DNA from: Rhodospirillaceae bacterium
Lineage (GTDB): Bacteria; Pseudomonadota; Alphaproteobacteria; Rhodospirillales; Magnetovibrionaceae
Assembly (NCBI GenBank): GCA_029881835.1
Contig: JAOULV010000005.1
Coordinates: 1-15,317 of the forward strand
DNA length: 15,317 nucleotides
Direction of reading: 5' to 3'
How positions within the stretch are numbered: the first letter of the stretch is position 1; every line of letters begins with the position of its first letter. Shown piece after piece: positions 7,700 through 14,518 of the stretch. The notes under the pieces are model-generated. The model made no database searches. It worked only from the letters and a program-made list of their open reading frames with translations, and had not been told where the DNA came from. The translations under genes were made by a program, and so were the position numbers.

Positions 7700-7728
7700 G
7701 ATATGGTCGTATATTAGAATTATATCAA
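7700..7728 (-). promoter_or_regulatory. Candidate promoter region for the DsrC-like gene
   Basis: The AT-rich gap between era and the DsrC-like gene holds two weak options on the minus strand. One is a TTGATA -35 box (7728-7723) with CATATC (7705-7700) at 17-base spacing. The other is a perfect TATAAT (7724-7719) without a convincing -35 partner. Either would give the gene its own transcript after the weak era terminator. The sequence alone does not choose between them. Confidence 0.35.
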
Positions 7729-7730
7729 GT

Positions 7731-7753
7731 AAAAAATAGGCAAAGACCCTATT
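7731..7753 (-). terminator. Weak rho-independent terminator overlapping the era stop
   Basis: On the minus strand AATAGG (7753-7748) pairs with CCTATT (7740-7735) around a 7-base loop and is followed by further T residues (7734-7731). The stem starts inside the era stop codon, and era ends with tandem stops TAA-TAG. The stem has only two G-C pairs, so termination is probably partial. Confidence 0.35.
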
Positions 7754-8657
7754 ACGCCCCGAAATCCAAGCCCCAGTCGCGGTAGCGTTCCGGGTCATCG
7801 CCCCATTTTTCCCTGACTTTGACAAACAAAAACAAATGAACCCGGCGGCTAAGGATTTCTTCCAATTCTTTGCGCGATGATTCACCAATTTTTTTAATCT
7901 GCGCACCGCCTTTGCCTAAGATGATGGCTTTTTGGCTATCGCGCTCGACAAATATGACTTGTTCTATCCGGACCGAACCGTCGGGCTTTTCTGTCCATGT
8001 TTCGGTTTCGACCGTTGCGGCATAGGGAAGTTCTTGGTGCAGTTCAAGATAAAGCTTTTCGCGGGTAATTTCTGCGGCCAAAAGCCGTTCGGTCATATCC
8101 GACATCTGGTCTTCGGGAAAATGCCACGGACCAGCTGGCATTTGTTTGGCTAAAAAGTCAGCCAAATCACCAACCCCGTCACCGCTAAGAGCCGAAATCA
8201 TAAATATTTCATCGAAAATTTCTTGCTTGCTAAGGCTGGCGGCAAGTTCCAGAAGTTCCGGCTTGTTAACTTTATCAACCTTGTTGATAACAAGGTGGCA
8301 ACGAATATTTTGTTTTTTTAGGCGTTCAATAATTTTTTTGCTGTTGGAATCTATGCCTTTTTCGCCATCAATTAAAAACAAACGCACATCGCCATCGCCC
8401 ACCCCGCCCCACGCGGCGGCAACCATGGCGCGGTCTAACCTGCGACGCGGTTCGAAAATGCCGGGGGTATCAATAAACACCAGTTGGGCATCACCACGAA
8501 TTGCAATACCCATCACCCGGGCGCGGGTTGTTTGCACCTTGGGCGAAACTATTGAAACCTTGGCCCCAACCATTTGGTTGACCAAGGTAGACTTGCCCAC
8601 ATTGGGCGCGCCCAAAACGGCAATAAAGCCGCAACGTTGGTTAGCGCCGTCTGTCAT
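7752..8657 (-). CDS. era: GTPase Era
   Basis: Era is an essential GTPase that binds the 3' end of 16S rRNA and helps mature the 30S ribosomal subunit. All motifs are intact in the 301-residue protein: G1 GAPNVGKST (16-24), the switch threonines TT (43-44), G3 DTPG (63-66), G4 NKVD (125-128) and G5 SAL (155-157). The linker FPEDQMSDMTERLLAAEI (180-197) and the C-terminal KH domain with ILGKGGAQIKKIG (246-258) and the RRVHLFLFVKV strand (271-281) also fit. The start overlaps the rnc stop by 4 bases (ATGA), and an AAGGA site lies just upstream inside rnc, giving a coupled rnc-era pair. It ends in tandem stop codons. Relatives usually have recO next; here the DsrC-like gene follows instead. Confidence 0.97.
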   Translation of the reverse strand: MTDGANQRCGFIAVLGAPNVGKSTLVNQMVGAKVSIVSPKVQTTRARVMGIAIRGDAQLVFIDTPGIFEPRRRLDRAMVAAAWGGVGDGDVRLFLIDGEKGIDSNSKKIIERLKKQNIRCHLVINKVDKVNKPELLELAASLSKQEIFDEIFMISALSGDGVGDLADFLAKQMPAGPWHFPEDQMSDMTERLLAAEITREKLYLELHQELPYAATVETETWTEKPDGSVRIEQVIFVERDSQKAIILGKGGAQIKKIGESSRKELEEILSRRVHLFLFVKVREKWGDDPERYRDWGLDFGA

Positions 8658-9346
8658 TTGTTTTCCTTTAAAGTGCGAAGAAATGTTTCTGCCGCATCCA
8701 TTTCGCCATTACGGCGCGAGCTTCCTTTGCCAATATGTTTGCCGTGGCCAGAGATCGCGAGCGCAATGGTAAAAAGCGGCGCATGATCGGGGCCGGACTG
8801 TTTAACCAATTTGTATTCTGGCAAGCCCAAACCATTTGCCTGCGTCCATTCCTGTAGTTCGGTTTTTGCGTCTTTTGGTGGATTAATATCAGAGTTGAGT
8901 AATTTATCCCAGTTTGTGGTAATAAAACTAGAAACAACCTCAAGACCGCCATCAAGAAACAGTGCACCCAACAATGCTTCCATGGTATCTGCCAACAGTG
9001 TTTGTTTACCCCGTTTCGATGTTGCAGAATCCGCAGGAGATGTTTCAATAAAACCATCAATACCCAAACTTCCCGCGACATCTGCCAGTGCGTCACGCGA
9101 AGTTAGGGCTGCAAACCTGCGGGCCAAGCTTCCTTCGTTTTCGTTTTCGAATTTATCATAAAGAATTTGCGCTATAACAACGCCCAAAACCCTATCGCCA
9201 AGAAACTCCAAACGTTCGTTGGAGTTAAGATGGCTTTCTGCGGCGCTTGAATGTGTAAGTGCGGTTTCAAGTAATGAAACATCTTTAAATTCATGCCCAA
9301 GAATCTTTTCAACTGCGTTGGTGGTTTTGCTTGTTGTTTTATTCAT
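8654..9346 (-). CDS. rnc: Ribonuclease III
   Basis: RNase III cuts double-stranded RNA, notably the rRNA precursor, and regulates several mRNAs. The 230-residue protein has the signature NERLEFLGDRVLG (43-55) with the metal-binding Glu47 and Asp51. The second metal pair is Asp120 and Glu123 in LLADTMEALLGALFLDGG. A C-terminal double-stranded RNA-binding domain (about 155-228) starts at DAKTELQEWTQ and includes GKGSSRRNGEMDAAETFL. The start lies 6 bases after the lepB stop with little Shine-Dalgarno sequence, so translation is probably coupled to lepB. The end overlaps era by 4 bases. The lepB-rnc-era order is a widely conserved arrangement. Confidence 0.97.
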   Translation of the reverse strand: MNKTTSKTTNAVEKILGHEFKDVSLLETALTHSSAAESHLNSNERLEFLGDRVLGVVIAQILYDKFENENEGSLARRFAALTSRDALADVAGSLGIDGFIETSPADSATSKRGKQTLLADTMEALLGALFLDGGLEVVSSFITTNWDKLLNSDINPPKDAKTELQEWTQANGLGLPEYKLVKQSGPDHAPLFTIALAISGHGKHIGKGSSRRNGEMDAAETFLRTLKENK

Positions 9347-9352
9347 GGATTA

Positions 9353-10153
9353 TCAATTCAGACCCTTGAAAAAACGCTCGGCCCGTATGGTCTCACCCCA
9401 CTGCCAGAACTTCCACAAACTACCAGAATAGGAAAACACCAGCACTTCGGCCCGGCCAACCAAATTTTCAACCGGAATAAAACCAACGTCATCCAAATAA
9501 CGGCTATCTTTTGAATTATCGCGGTTATCACCCATGGCAAAGTAATGTCCGGGTGGAACCGTATATTCCACCGTGTTATCGGAAATATCGGTATCATTTT
9601 CTTCGATTATGGCATGCCTACGCCCACCGGGAAGTATTTCGGTATATATTTTTGTATTGTGATTGCGCCCGTAAGTGTCGCGGTAAGCATAAACCCCGGC
9701 CGGTTCGCGCCACACGGGTTCGCCATTTATATGAAGCAAACCACCTTTTACTTGGATTTTATCACCCGGCAAGCCAATCAAACGTTTGATGTAATCGGTT
9801 TTTCCATCGGACGGAAGCTTAAATACCGCAACGTCACCGCGTTTGGGTTCAGAAAACATAATTCTGTCAGGACCCGGCACCAATGGCAGGCTAAACGGAA
9901 ATGAATGCTTGCTGTAACCATAAGAAAACTTTGAAACAAACAAATAATCGCCAACCAAAAGCGTTGGTATCATCGACCCTGAAGGAATGGAAAACGGTTC
10001 ATAGGCAAAGGTGCGAACAAACATGGCAATCAATACCGCATAAATTACGGTTTTTGATGTATCCCAAAGACCGCCGCTATTTTTTGCGCTTTCTTTAGCG
10101 CCACGCAAACTTTCGCCAACATCGGGGACAAGGTCTTCTGGTCGTTCTGACAT
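9353..10153 (-). CDS. lepB: Signal peptidase I
   Basis: Signal peptidase I removes signal peptides from exported proteins at the periplasmic face of the inner membrane. The 266-residue protein has a cytoplasmic N-terminus of about 32 residues, a single membrane anchor (about 34-50), and then box B, IPSGSMIPTL, with the catalytic Ser60. The general base Lys123 lies in DYIKRLIGLPGDKI (120-133), and GDNRDNSKDSR forms box E near residues 208-218. There is one anchor rather than the two of E. coli, as is usual in Alphaproteobacteria. The start at 10153 has only a weak purine-rich site (GGA, 11 bases away). It lies 133 bases after acpS, the largest gap in this cluster, so it may have its own promoter. 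Confidence 0.96.
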   Translation of the reverse strand: MSERPEDLVPDVGESLRGAKESAKNSGGLWDTSKTVIYAVLIAMFVRTFAYEPFSIPSGSMIPTLLVGDYLFVSKFSYGYSKHSFPFSLPLVPGPDRIMFSEPKRGDVAVFKLPSDGKTDYIKRLIGLPGDKIQVKGGLLHINGEPVWREPAGVYAYRDTYGRNHNTKIYTEILPGGRRHAIIEENDTDISDNTVEYTVPPGHYFAMGDNRDNSKDSRYLDDVGFIPVENLVGRAEVLVFSYSGSLWKFWQWGETIRAERFFKGLN

Positions 10154-10203
10154 TCTTTGTAAATTCCAATTATTTGCTAAAATCTAGGCATTAGTTGCAA
10201 GGA

Positions 10204-10232
10204 ACAAAGCCTGAGGGCGGGCACCCTGTCAA
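10204..10232 (-). promoter_or_regulatory. Possible lepB promoter
   Basis: In the 133-base acpS-lepB gap the minus strand has a perfect -35 hexamer TTGACA (10232-10227). The -10 position 16-18 bases downstream (CTTTGT/TTTGTT) is poor, and a GC-rich stretch fills the spacer. The consensus -35 box and the gap size favour a promoter for lepB-rnc-era; the weak -10 argues for low or activator-dependent strength. Confidence 0.3.
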
Positions 10233-10253
10233 GGACAAGTGCCATTTGCCTTA

Positions 10254-10271
10254 TAAATATGGTAAATATGG
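10254..10271. repeat. Tandem 9-bp repeat TAAATATGG x2
   Basis: Two exact adjacent copies of TAAATATGG (10254-10262 and 10263-10271) lie just after the acpS stop on the minus strand. No function is evident; it may be a small slippage product or a weak protein-binding site upstream of lepB. Confidence 0.6.
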
Positions 10272-10286
10272 CTTTTTCCATTTTAT

Positions 10287-10697
10287 TTAAGACGGATTAC
10301 CGGGCGGAACAGCGGAAATAACCACAACCGCATGGGCCAGCGGATATTCATCGGTTAGGGATATGTCTATTTTTGCCCGCATCCCCGGTGGGGTTAGCTT
10401 TTCCAAGCGCGCCAAGGCACCGCCGGTTAATTTCATTATTGGTTGCCCGCTCGGCAGATTATCAACACCTAAATCGCGCCAAAACACGCCTTCGCGAAAT
10501 CCGGTTCCCAATGCCTTGGCAGTGGCTTCCTTGGCGGCATAAAACATGGCAAGCGAATTTGCTTTTGCTGCGCGACGTTCAGATTTTTTTTGTTCGATAT
10601 CGGTATAGATGCGATCAATAAAGCGGTCTGAAAAACGTTCTAGGGTTTTTTCTATTCGCCTTATGTCACAAAGATCGGTTCCAACGCCAATTATCAT
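10287..10697 (-). CDS. acpS: Holo-[acyl-carrier-protein] synthase
   Basis: AcpS transfers the 4'-phosphopantetheine group from coenzyme A to acyl carrier protein, activating it for fatty-acid synthesis. The 136-residue length fits the trimeric AcpS type. The N-terminal IIGVGTDLCDIRRIE (2-16) carries the magnesium ligand Asp8. The second motif FYAAKEATAKALGTGF (52-67) has Glu57 and the CoA-contacting lysines. The C-terminal strand AKIDISLTDEYPLAHAVVVI (108-127) completes the fold. The start overlaps the pdxJ stop by 4 bases (ATGA) and is preceded by a G-rich ribosome site within pdxJ, so pdxJ and acpS are translationally coupled, as in many proteobacteria. Confidence 0.96.
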   Translation of the reverse strand: MIIGVGTDLCDIRRIEKTLERFSDRFIDRIYTDIEQKKSERRAAKANSLAMFYAAKEATAKALGTGFREGVFWRDLGVDNLPSGQPIMKLTGGALARLEKLTPPGMRAKIDISLTDEYPLAHAVVVISAVPPGNPS

Positions 10698-11464
10698 TTT
10701 TTGCCCCCACCCCTGGCAACATCCATCAATCTGCGCATTTCGGTAATGGAACTGCCAAGCCCAACAAAAATAGCCTCACCAACCAAAAAATGGCCAATGT
10801 TTAATTCTGCTATTGTTTTAATTTCAGCAACAGGCGTAACGCTATCAAACGTCAACCCGTGTCCGGCGTGACATTCAAGCCCTATTTCATCGGCATGCGC
10901 TGCCGCTTTTATTATTCGCTGCAATTCGTTGTTGCGCTTTTCACCTAATGGCGCATCGCAATATGAACCGGTGTGCAATTCGACCACTGGTGCGCCAAGT
11001 TTTTTTGCCGCATCCAAAACCGCCGGGTCTGGTTCTACAAACAATGAAACCCTGATATTTGCATCAACCAGCGTTTTAACAAACGGTTCCAAATGTTTCA
11101 TTTGCCCAATAACATCAAGCCCGCCTTCGGTTGTTCTTTCTTCCCTTTTTTCCGGAACAACGCATGCTGCATGCGGTTTGTGGCGAATGGCTATTTCCAG
11201 CATTTCATTTGTTGCTGCCATTTCAAGATTAAGCGGCAAATTAATTTCATCACTAAGACGGTGAATATCGCTATCTGTTATATGGCGGCGGTCTTCGCGC
11301 AAATGTGCGGTTATCCCATCGGCGCCATATTCTGCAGCAATTTTTGCCGCACGCACCGGATCGGGGTAATTGCTGCCACGGGCATTGCGGATTGTCGCAA
11401 CATGATCAATGTTAACGCCAAGACGAAGACGGTTTTTTGTGTTTGTTGTGCCGGAAGATTTCAT
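10694..11464 (-). CDS. pdxJ: Pyridoxine 5'-phosphate synthase
   Basis: PdxJ condenses 1-deoxyxylulose 5-phosphate with 3-amino-2-oxopropyl phosphate to make pyridoxine 5'-phosphate in the DXP-dependent vitamin B6 route. The 256-residue TIM-barrel protein has GVNIDHVATIRNARG (16-30), the ITAHLREDRRHI motif (51-62) with the catalytic His54, Glu81 in NLEMAATNEM, and His202 in ECHAGHGLTFDSV. The phosphate-binding end HFLVGEAIFVGL (225-236) is also intact. An N-terminal tail of about 11 residues (Thr/Ser/Asn-rich) precedes the barrel. The start lies 2 bases after the DUF2062 stop with almost no Shine-Dalgarno sequence, so coupling is likely. Its product is a precursor of PLP, the cofactor used by the aminotransferase at 6085, though that is not evidence of co-regulation. 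Confidence 0.96.
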   Translation of the reverse strand: MKSSGTTNTKNRLRLGVNIDHVATIRNARGSNYPDPVRAAKIAAEYGADGITAHLREDRRHITDSDIHRLSDEINLPLNLEMAATNEMLEIAIRHKPHAACVVPEKREERTTEGGLDVIGQMKHLEPFVKTLVDANIRVSLFVEPDPAVLDAAKKLGAPVVELHTGSYCDAPLGEKRNNELQRIIKAAAHADEIGLECHAGHGLTFDSVTPVAEIKTIAELNIGHFLVGEAIFVGLGSSITEMRRLMDVARGGGKK

Positions 11465-11466
11465 AA

Positions 11467-12144
11467 TTATTTTTTATCCGCAACAATGGTTTCTGGTATT
11501 ACGTCGCTTGAAACCATCAATTCCAAATCCTCGTCTGCAAGTTGGGGGCGCTCTGCCCTTTCTTTTTTGCGCTCGCGTCTTTTTTTGCTTCGCTTGTGGC
11601 TACGTTTTGTTTGATAGCGCGATATCATGGGCTGCAACGGCACATAAAAAATTATCCACGTTACAATTGCCGTTGGTAGCGAACCCACCAACATTGGCCA
11701 CAATACCGGGCCTGAAGTTTTTATCAGGTATGCCATATCAAACCTAATCAGGGCCTCCATTGACTGCGAAAACACTGTCGCGAATTCAACTTCCGTGCTG
11801 TCTAAATGGCCACTGCCAATCATCCATAGTCCGGCATTGTAAATCCACACCCATATAAACGGAAAAGTCCATGGGTTGCCCACCGCCGTTCCGATTGCGC
11901 TGGCAAGTATATTGGCGCGCATTGCATAGGCAACAATGGCAGACAAAACAAAATGCAGACCGACAAACGGCGTCATTGAAATTGCCGCCCCACAGGCAAA
12001 GCCGGCGGCGAGAGAATAAGATGACCCCGGAATACGCGCCACCCGATGAAACACATATCTGGTCGAGCGATGCCACCCGGCGCTGGGCCAGAAGAATTCT
12101 CGTAACCTGATAAATACATTCGGTTTAGCGCGACGTTGAAACAT
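11467..12144 (-). CDS. DUF2062 family membrane protein with basic tail
   Basis: This 225-residue inner-membrane protein carries a DUF2062 domain of unknown function. The start is typical of the family in Alphaproteobacteria: REFFWPSAGW (15-24), RIPGSSYSLAAGFACG (37-52) and TPFVGLHFVLSA (58-69). GNPWTFPFIWVW (89-100) is the family's most conserved stretch. Hydrophobic segments lie at about 45-76, 92-112 and 147-171. A strongly basic tail (176-199, mostly Lys/Arg) is followed by an acidic end (202-225). By the positive-inside rule the tail should be cytoplasmic. The gene lies between rsh and pdxJ. There is no Shine-Dalgarno sequence before its ATG. A TATAGT hexamer (12156-12151) ends 6 bases before the start, so a leaderless transcript is possible. 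I do not know its function. Confidence 0.88.
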   Translation of the reverse strand: MFQRRAKPNVFIRLREFFWPSAGWHRSTRYVFHRVARIPGSSYSLAAGFACGAAISMTPFVGLHFVLSAIVAYAMRANILASAIGTAVGNPWTFPFIWVWIYNAGLWMIGSGHLDSTEVEFATVFSQSMEALIRFDMAYLIKTSGPVLWPMLVGSLPTAIVTWIIFYVPLQPMISRYQTKRSHKRSKKRRERKKERAERPQLADEDLELMVSSDVIPETIVADKK

Positions 12145-12159
12145 ATTAAAACTATAAAC

Positions 12160-12221
12160 AATTGAGGGTGATTATTGCAGTTAAAAAATCATTTTTTGTC
12201 ATTAATTGCACCCTCACAATT
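12160..12221. other. Stem-loop between rsh and the DUF2062 gene
   Basis: The 75-base gap holds a nested inverted repeat. The outer arms are GAGGGTG (12164-12170) and CACCCTC (12209-12215), extended by AATT/AATT with a 2-base bulge. The loop contains a second short hairpin, AAAAAA-TCA-TTTTTT. It starts at the rsh stop codon. It is not a standard terminator. It may slow exonucleases, cause partial termination, or separate rsh expression from the downstream genes. Confidence 0.5.
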
Positions 12222-14379
12222 ATCCTTTGGCGCGTTCAACCGAATTGATGGCTGGCGTTGCGCGCAATGCGGCGATTATTTCGGAAAGGTGCTTTACGTC
12301 CTTGACCTCAATATCCACAATCATGTCAAAGAAATCGGCCTGACGGGAAGTAATTTTGAGGTTGGATATATTGCCATTATTTCTGGCAATCACATTTGAT
12401 AAATCACCAAGGCTGCCCGGAACATTAAGAACAATAAGATGAACCCTGCTTACGTGGGCTTCGGCCTTGCTGGCACCCGCATCCCACGAAACATCTATCC
12501 AGCGTTCCGGTTCATTGGTAAGGCCCTCCAAGGTGTCGCAATCAATGGTGTGTATGGTCACGCCCTTACCGGTGGTGATTATGCCAACAATTCTATCGCC
12601 CGGAAGCGGGTGGCAACATCTGGCGTAATGGACAGCCATACCGGGAATAAGCCCCTTGATGGGAATGGCACTGCCTTCTTTTTTTCCTTGTTGCGACCTT
12701 GCATGGTCAAGCGGCACAACTTTGGCTGATTTGGCCGATGCTTTTTTTCTTGTTCCCGGATAAACGGCCTCAACAACATCGCGGGCTGAAATGTGGCCAT
12801 TGCCGACCTCTGCCTCCAAATCATCAACGCTATCTTTTTGGAAGTTTTTCAAAACCCCTTTTAGGCCCTTTTCGGTTAAGGGGTAATTTTCTTCCAAGAA
12901 TGCTCGCTCAAGCATTGCGTGGCCAAGCTCAATATATTGATCGCGTTCTTTTAAGCGGATAAAACGGCGAATTCTGGCGCGCGCCTTGCCGGTTACAACA
13001 AAGCGTTCCCATGTTGGTGATGGCGTATGGTTTTTTGATGTAACAATATCTACCTGATCGCCGTTTTTAAGGGCGCTTTTAAGCGGTGCCATGCGTCCAT
13101 TTATTTTTGCGCTTACACACCTGTCGCCCACTTCGGTATGAACCGCATAAGCAAAATCAACCGGCGTCGCGTCTTTGGGCAGGTTTATCAATTCGCCCTT
13201 GGGCGTAAAACAAAAAACCTGGTCGGGAAACATTTCCAGCTTGGTGTGTTCAAGAAATTCTTCCGGCTCTTCAGCGTTTTCTAAAATTTCCAACAATTCG
13301 CGCAACCAGCGATAATGTTTTCCCTCGGTGATGTTGGCGGGTTTGCCTTGTTTGTATTCCCAGTGCGCGGCAACGCCCCTATCTGCAATTTCGTGCATTT
13401 CGGTTGTGCGAATTTGTAATTCAATCCTATGGCGTTCAGGACCTATTATGCCGGTGTGCAACGAACGATAACCATTTGGCTTGGGGACCGAAATGTAATC
13501 TTTGAATCTTTCGGGGACAACGCGGTAGGCATTATGCGCCACACCCAGCGCTTTATAACATTCATCAACATCCTTAACCACAACCCTAAAAGCCATAATG
13601 TCGGAAAGCTGTTCAAACGAAACATCCTTAAGCTGCATCTTGCGCCAAATGGAATAAGGTGTTTTTTCACGTCCATATACTTTGGCCTGTACGCCCGCTT
13701 CGCTCAGGACGCGTTCTAATTCGGCAACAATTCTTTTAATTAAATCGCCACCTTCATCACGCAAAAAATCAAGCCGTTTAAGGACAGAATTTCTGGCTTC
13801 CGGGTTTAGTTCGGCAAAAGCCAAATCATCTAATTCGTTTTTAAGCTCTTGCATACCGATGCGTTCTGCCAATGGTGCGTATATTTCCATTGTTTCGGTT
13901 GCAATGCGTCTGCGTTTTTGTTCATCCTTGATGAAATGAAGTGTACGCATATTGTGCAAGCGATCGGCAAGCTTTACCAAAAGAACCCGAATGTCTTCGG
14001 ACATGGCCAACAGAAGTTTGCGAAAATTCTCAGCCTGCTTTGAATGGTCAGACTGCATTTCTATCTGGCTTAGCTTGGTTACCCCGTCAACCAGCTTGGC
14101 AATTTCTGGGCCAAAGTTTTTTTCAATAACGCTTAAGGTTGATCCGGTGTCCTCGACCGTATCATGCAAAAGCGCCGTTGCAATTGTGGCCACGTCAAGG
14201 CGGTACCCGGTCAAAATTCCCGCAACTTCCAACGGATGGGAAAAATACGGATCGCCCGATGCGCGCACTTGCGAACCATGCGCTTTCATCGAATAAACGT
14301 AAGCGCTGTTTATTATATCTTCATCGGCATTGGGGTCGTAAGCCTTTATCGCTTCGACAAGCTGAAACTGTCTCATCAT
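12220..14379 (-). CDS. rsh: Bifunctional (p)ppGpp synthetase/hydrolase (Rel/Spo homolog)
   Basis: This is the single long RSH enzyme typical of Alphaproteobacteria. It makes (p)ppGpp from ATP and GDP/GTP during starvation and hydrolyses it afterwards. The 719-residue protein has the usual order. The N-terminal HD hydrolase includes His48, the LLHDTVEDT motif with His72-Asp73, and KLADRLHNMRTL (136-147). The synthetase runs from about 236 to 343, with GREKTPYSIWRKM (236-248) and YISVPKPNGYRSLHTG (295-310). The TGS domain is at about 387-448 and the C-terminal ACT domain at about 645-719. The RFKD motif (291-294) is the RXKD form linked with bifunctional enzymes rather than the EXDD form of synthetase-only RelA. 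All catalytic motifs appear intact. Two adjacent ATGs occur at the start; the first has a GGAGG site 8 bases upstream, buried in a hairpin. rpoZ lies 139 bases upstream. Confidence 0.96.
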   Translation of the reverse strand: MMRQFQLVEAIKAYDPNADEDIINSAYVYSMKAHGSQVRASGDPYFSHPLEVAGILTGYRLDVATIATALLHDTVEDTGSTLSVIEKNFGPEIAKLVDGVTKLSQIEMQSDHSKQAENFRKLLLAMSEDIRVLLVKLADRLHNMRTLHFIKDEQKRRRIATETMEIYAPLAERIGMQELKNELDDLAFAELNPEARNSVLKRLDFLRDEGGDLIKRIVAELERVLSEAGVQAKVYGREKTPYSIWRKMQLKDVSFEQLSDIMAFRVVVKDVDECYKALGVAHNAYRVVPERFKDYISVPKPNGYRSLHTGIIGPERHRIELQIRTTEMHEIADRGVAAHWEYKQGKPANITEGKHYRWLRELLEILENAEEPEEFLEHTKLEMFPDQVFCFTPKGELINLPKDATPVDFAYAVHTEVGDRCVSAKINGRMAPLKSALKNGDQVDIVTSKNHTPSPTWERFVVTGKARARIRRFIRLKERDQYIELGHAMLERAFLEENYPLTEKGLKGVLKNFQKDSVDDLEAEVGNGHISARDVVEAVYPGTRKKASAKSAKVVPLDHARSQQGKKEGSAIPIKGLIPGMAVHYARCCHPLPGDRIVGIITTGKGVTIHTIDCDTLEGLTNEPERWIDVSWDAGASKAEAHVSRVHLIVLNVPGSLGDLSNVIARNNGNISNLKITSRQADFFDMIVDIEVKDVKHLSEIIAALRATPAINSVERAKG

Positions 14380-14380
14380 G

Positions 14381-14416
14381 ACAAAACCCTCCGCCGTAAA
14401 CCAGCGAAGGGTTTGT
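14381..14416 (-). promoter_or_regulatory. Leader hairpin covering the rsh ribosome-binding site
   Basis: In the minus-strand RNA the arm ACAAACCCUUCGC (14416-14404) can pair with GCGGAGGGUUUUGU (14394-14381). This gives 13 pairs with one bulged U, one G-U wobble and a 9-base loop. The Shine-Dalgarno sequence GGAGG (14392-14388) lies wholly in the stem, and the stem ends one base before the rsh ATG. If it forms, it should reduce initiation. There is no U-tract after it, so it is not a terminator for the rsh strand. Confidence 0.6.
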
Positions 14417-14477
14417 TATAATTTAAAACCAAAGATAAATTAAGATGCGTTGAGTGTAGCTGGCAAATCATCCGACG

Positions 14478-14511
14478 CCGACACATGACAAAAACATGCT
14501 GTATGTGTCGG
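14478..14511. other. Hairpin directly after rpoZ
   Basis: Arms CCGACACAT (14478-14486) and ATGTGTCGG (14503-14511) form a perfect 9-bp stem, extendable by three more pairs past a bulge. It begins 7 bases after the rpoZ stop on the minus strand. No T-run follows, so it is more likely a partial attenuator or an mRNA 3' stabiliser between rpoZ and rsh than a full terminator. Confidence 0.55.
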
Positions 14512-14518
14512 TGCATAA

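Noticed and set aside
8146..8772. A 208-codon plus-strand open frame opposite era and rnc
   Set aside because: It is antisense to two intact conserved genes, has no ribosome site or family features, and has low-complexity shadow composition.
10241..10277. A GCCAT/ATGGC stem followed by five T residues on the plus strand, resembling a terminator
   Set aside because: No plus-strand gene ends there, and the stem has only five pairs with a long loop.
11093..11614. A 173-codon plus-strand open frame opposite pdxJ and the DUF2062 gene
   Set aside because: It is antisense to two well-supported genes, and its Cys/Phe-rich composition is typical of a shadow frame.
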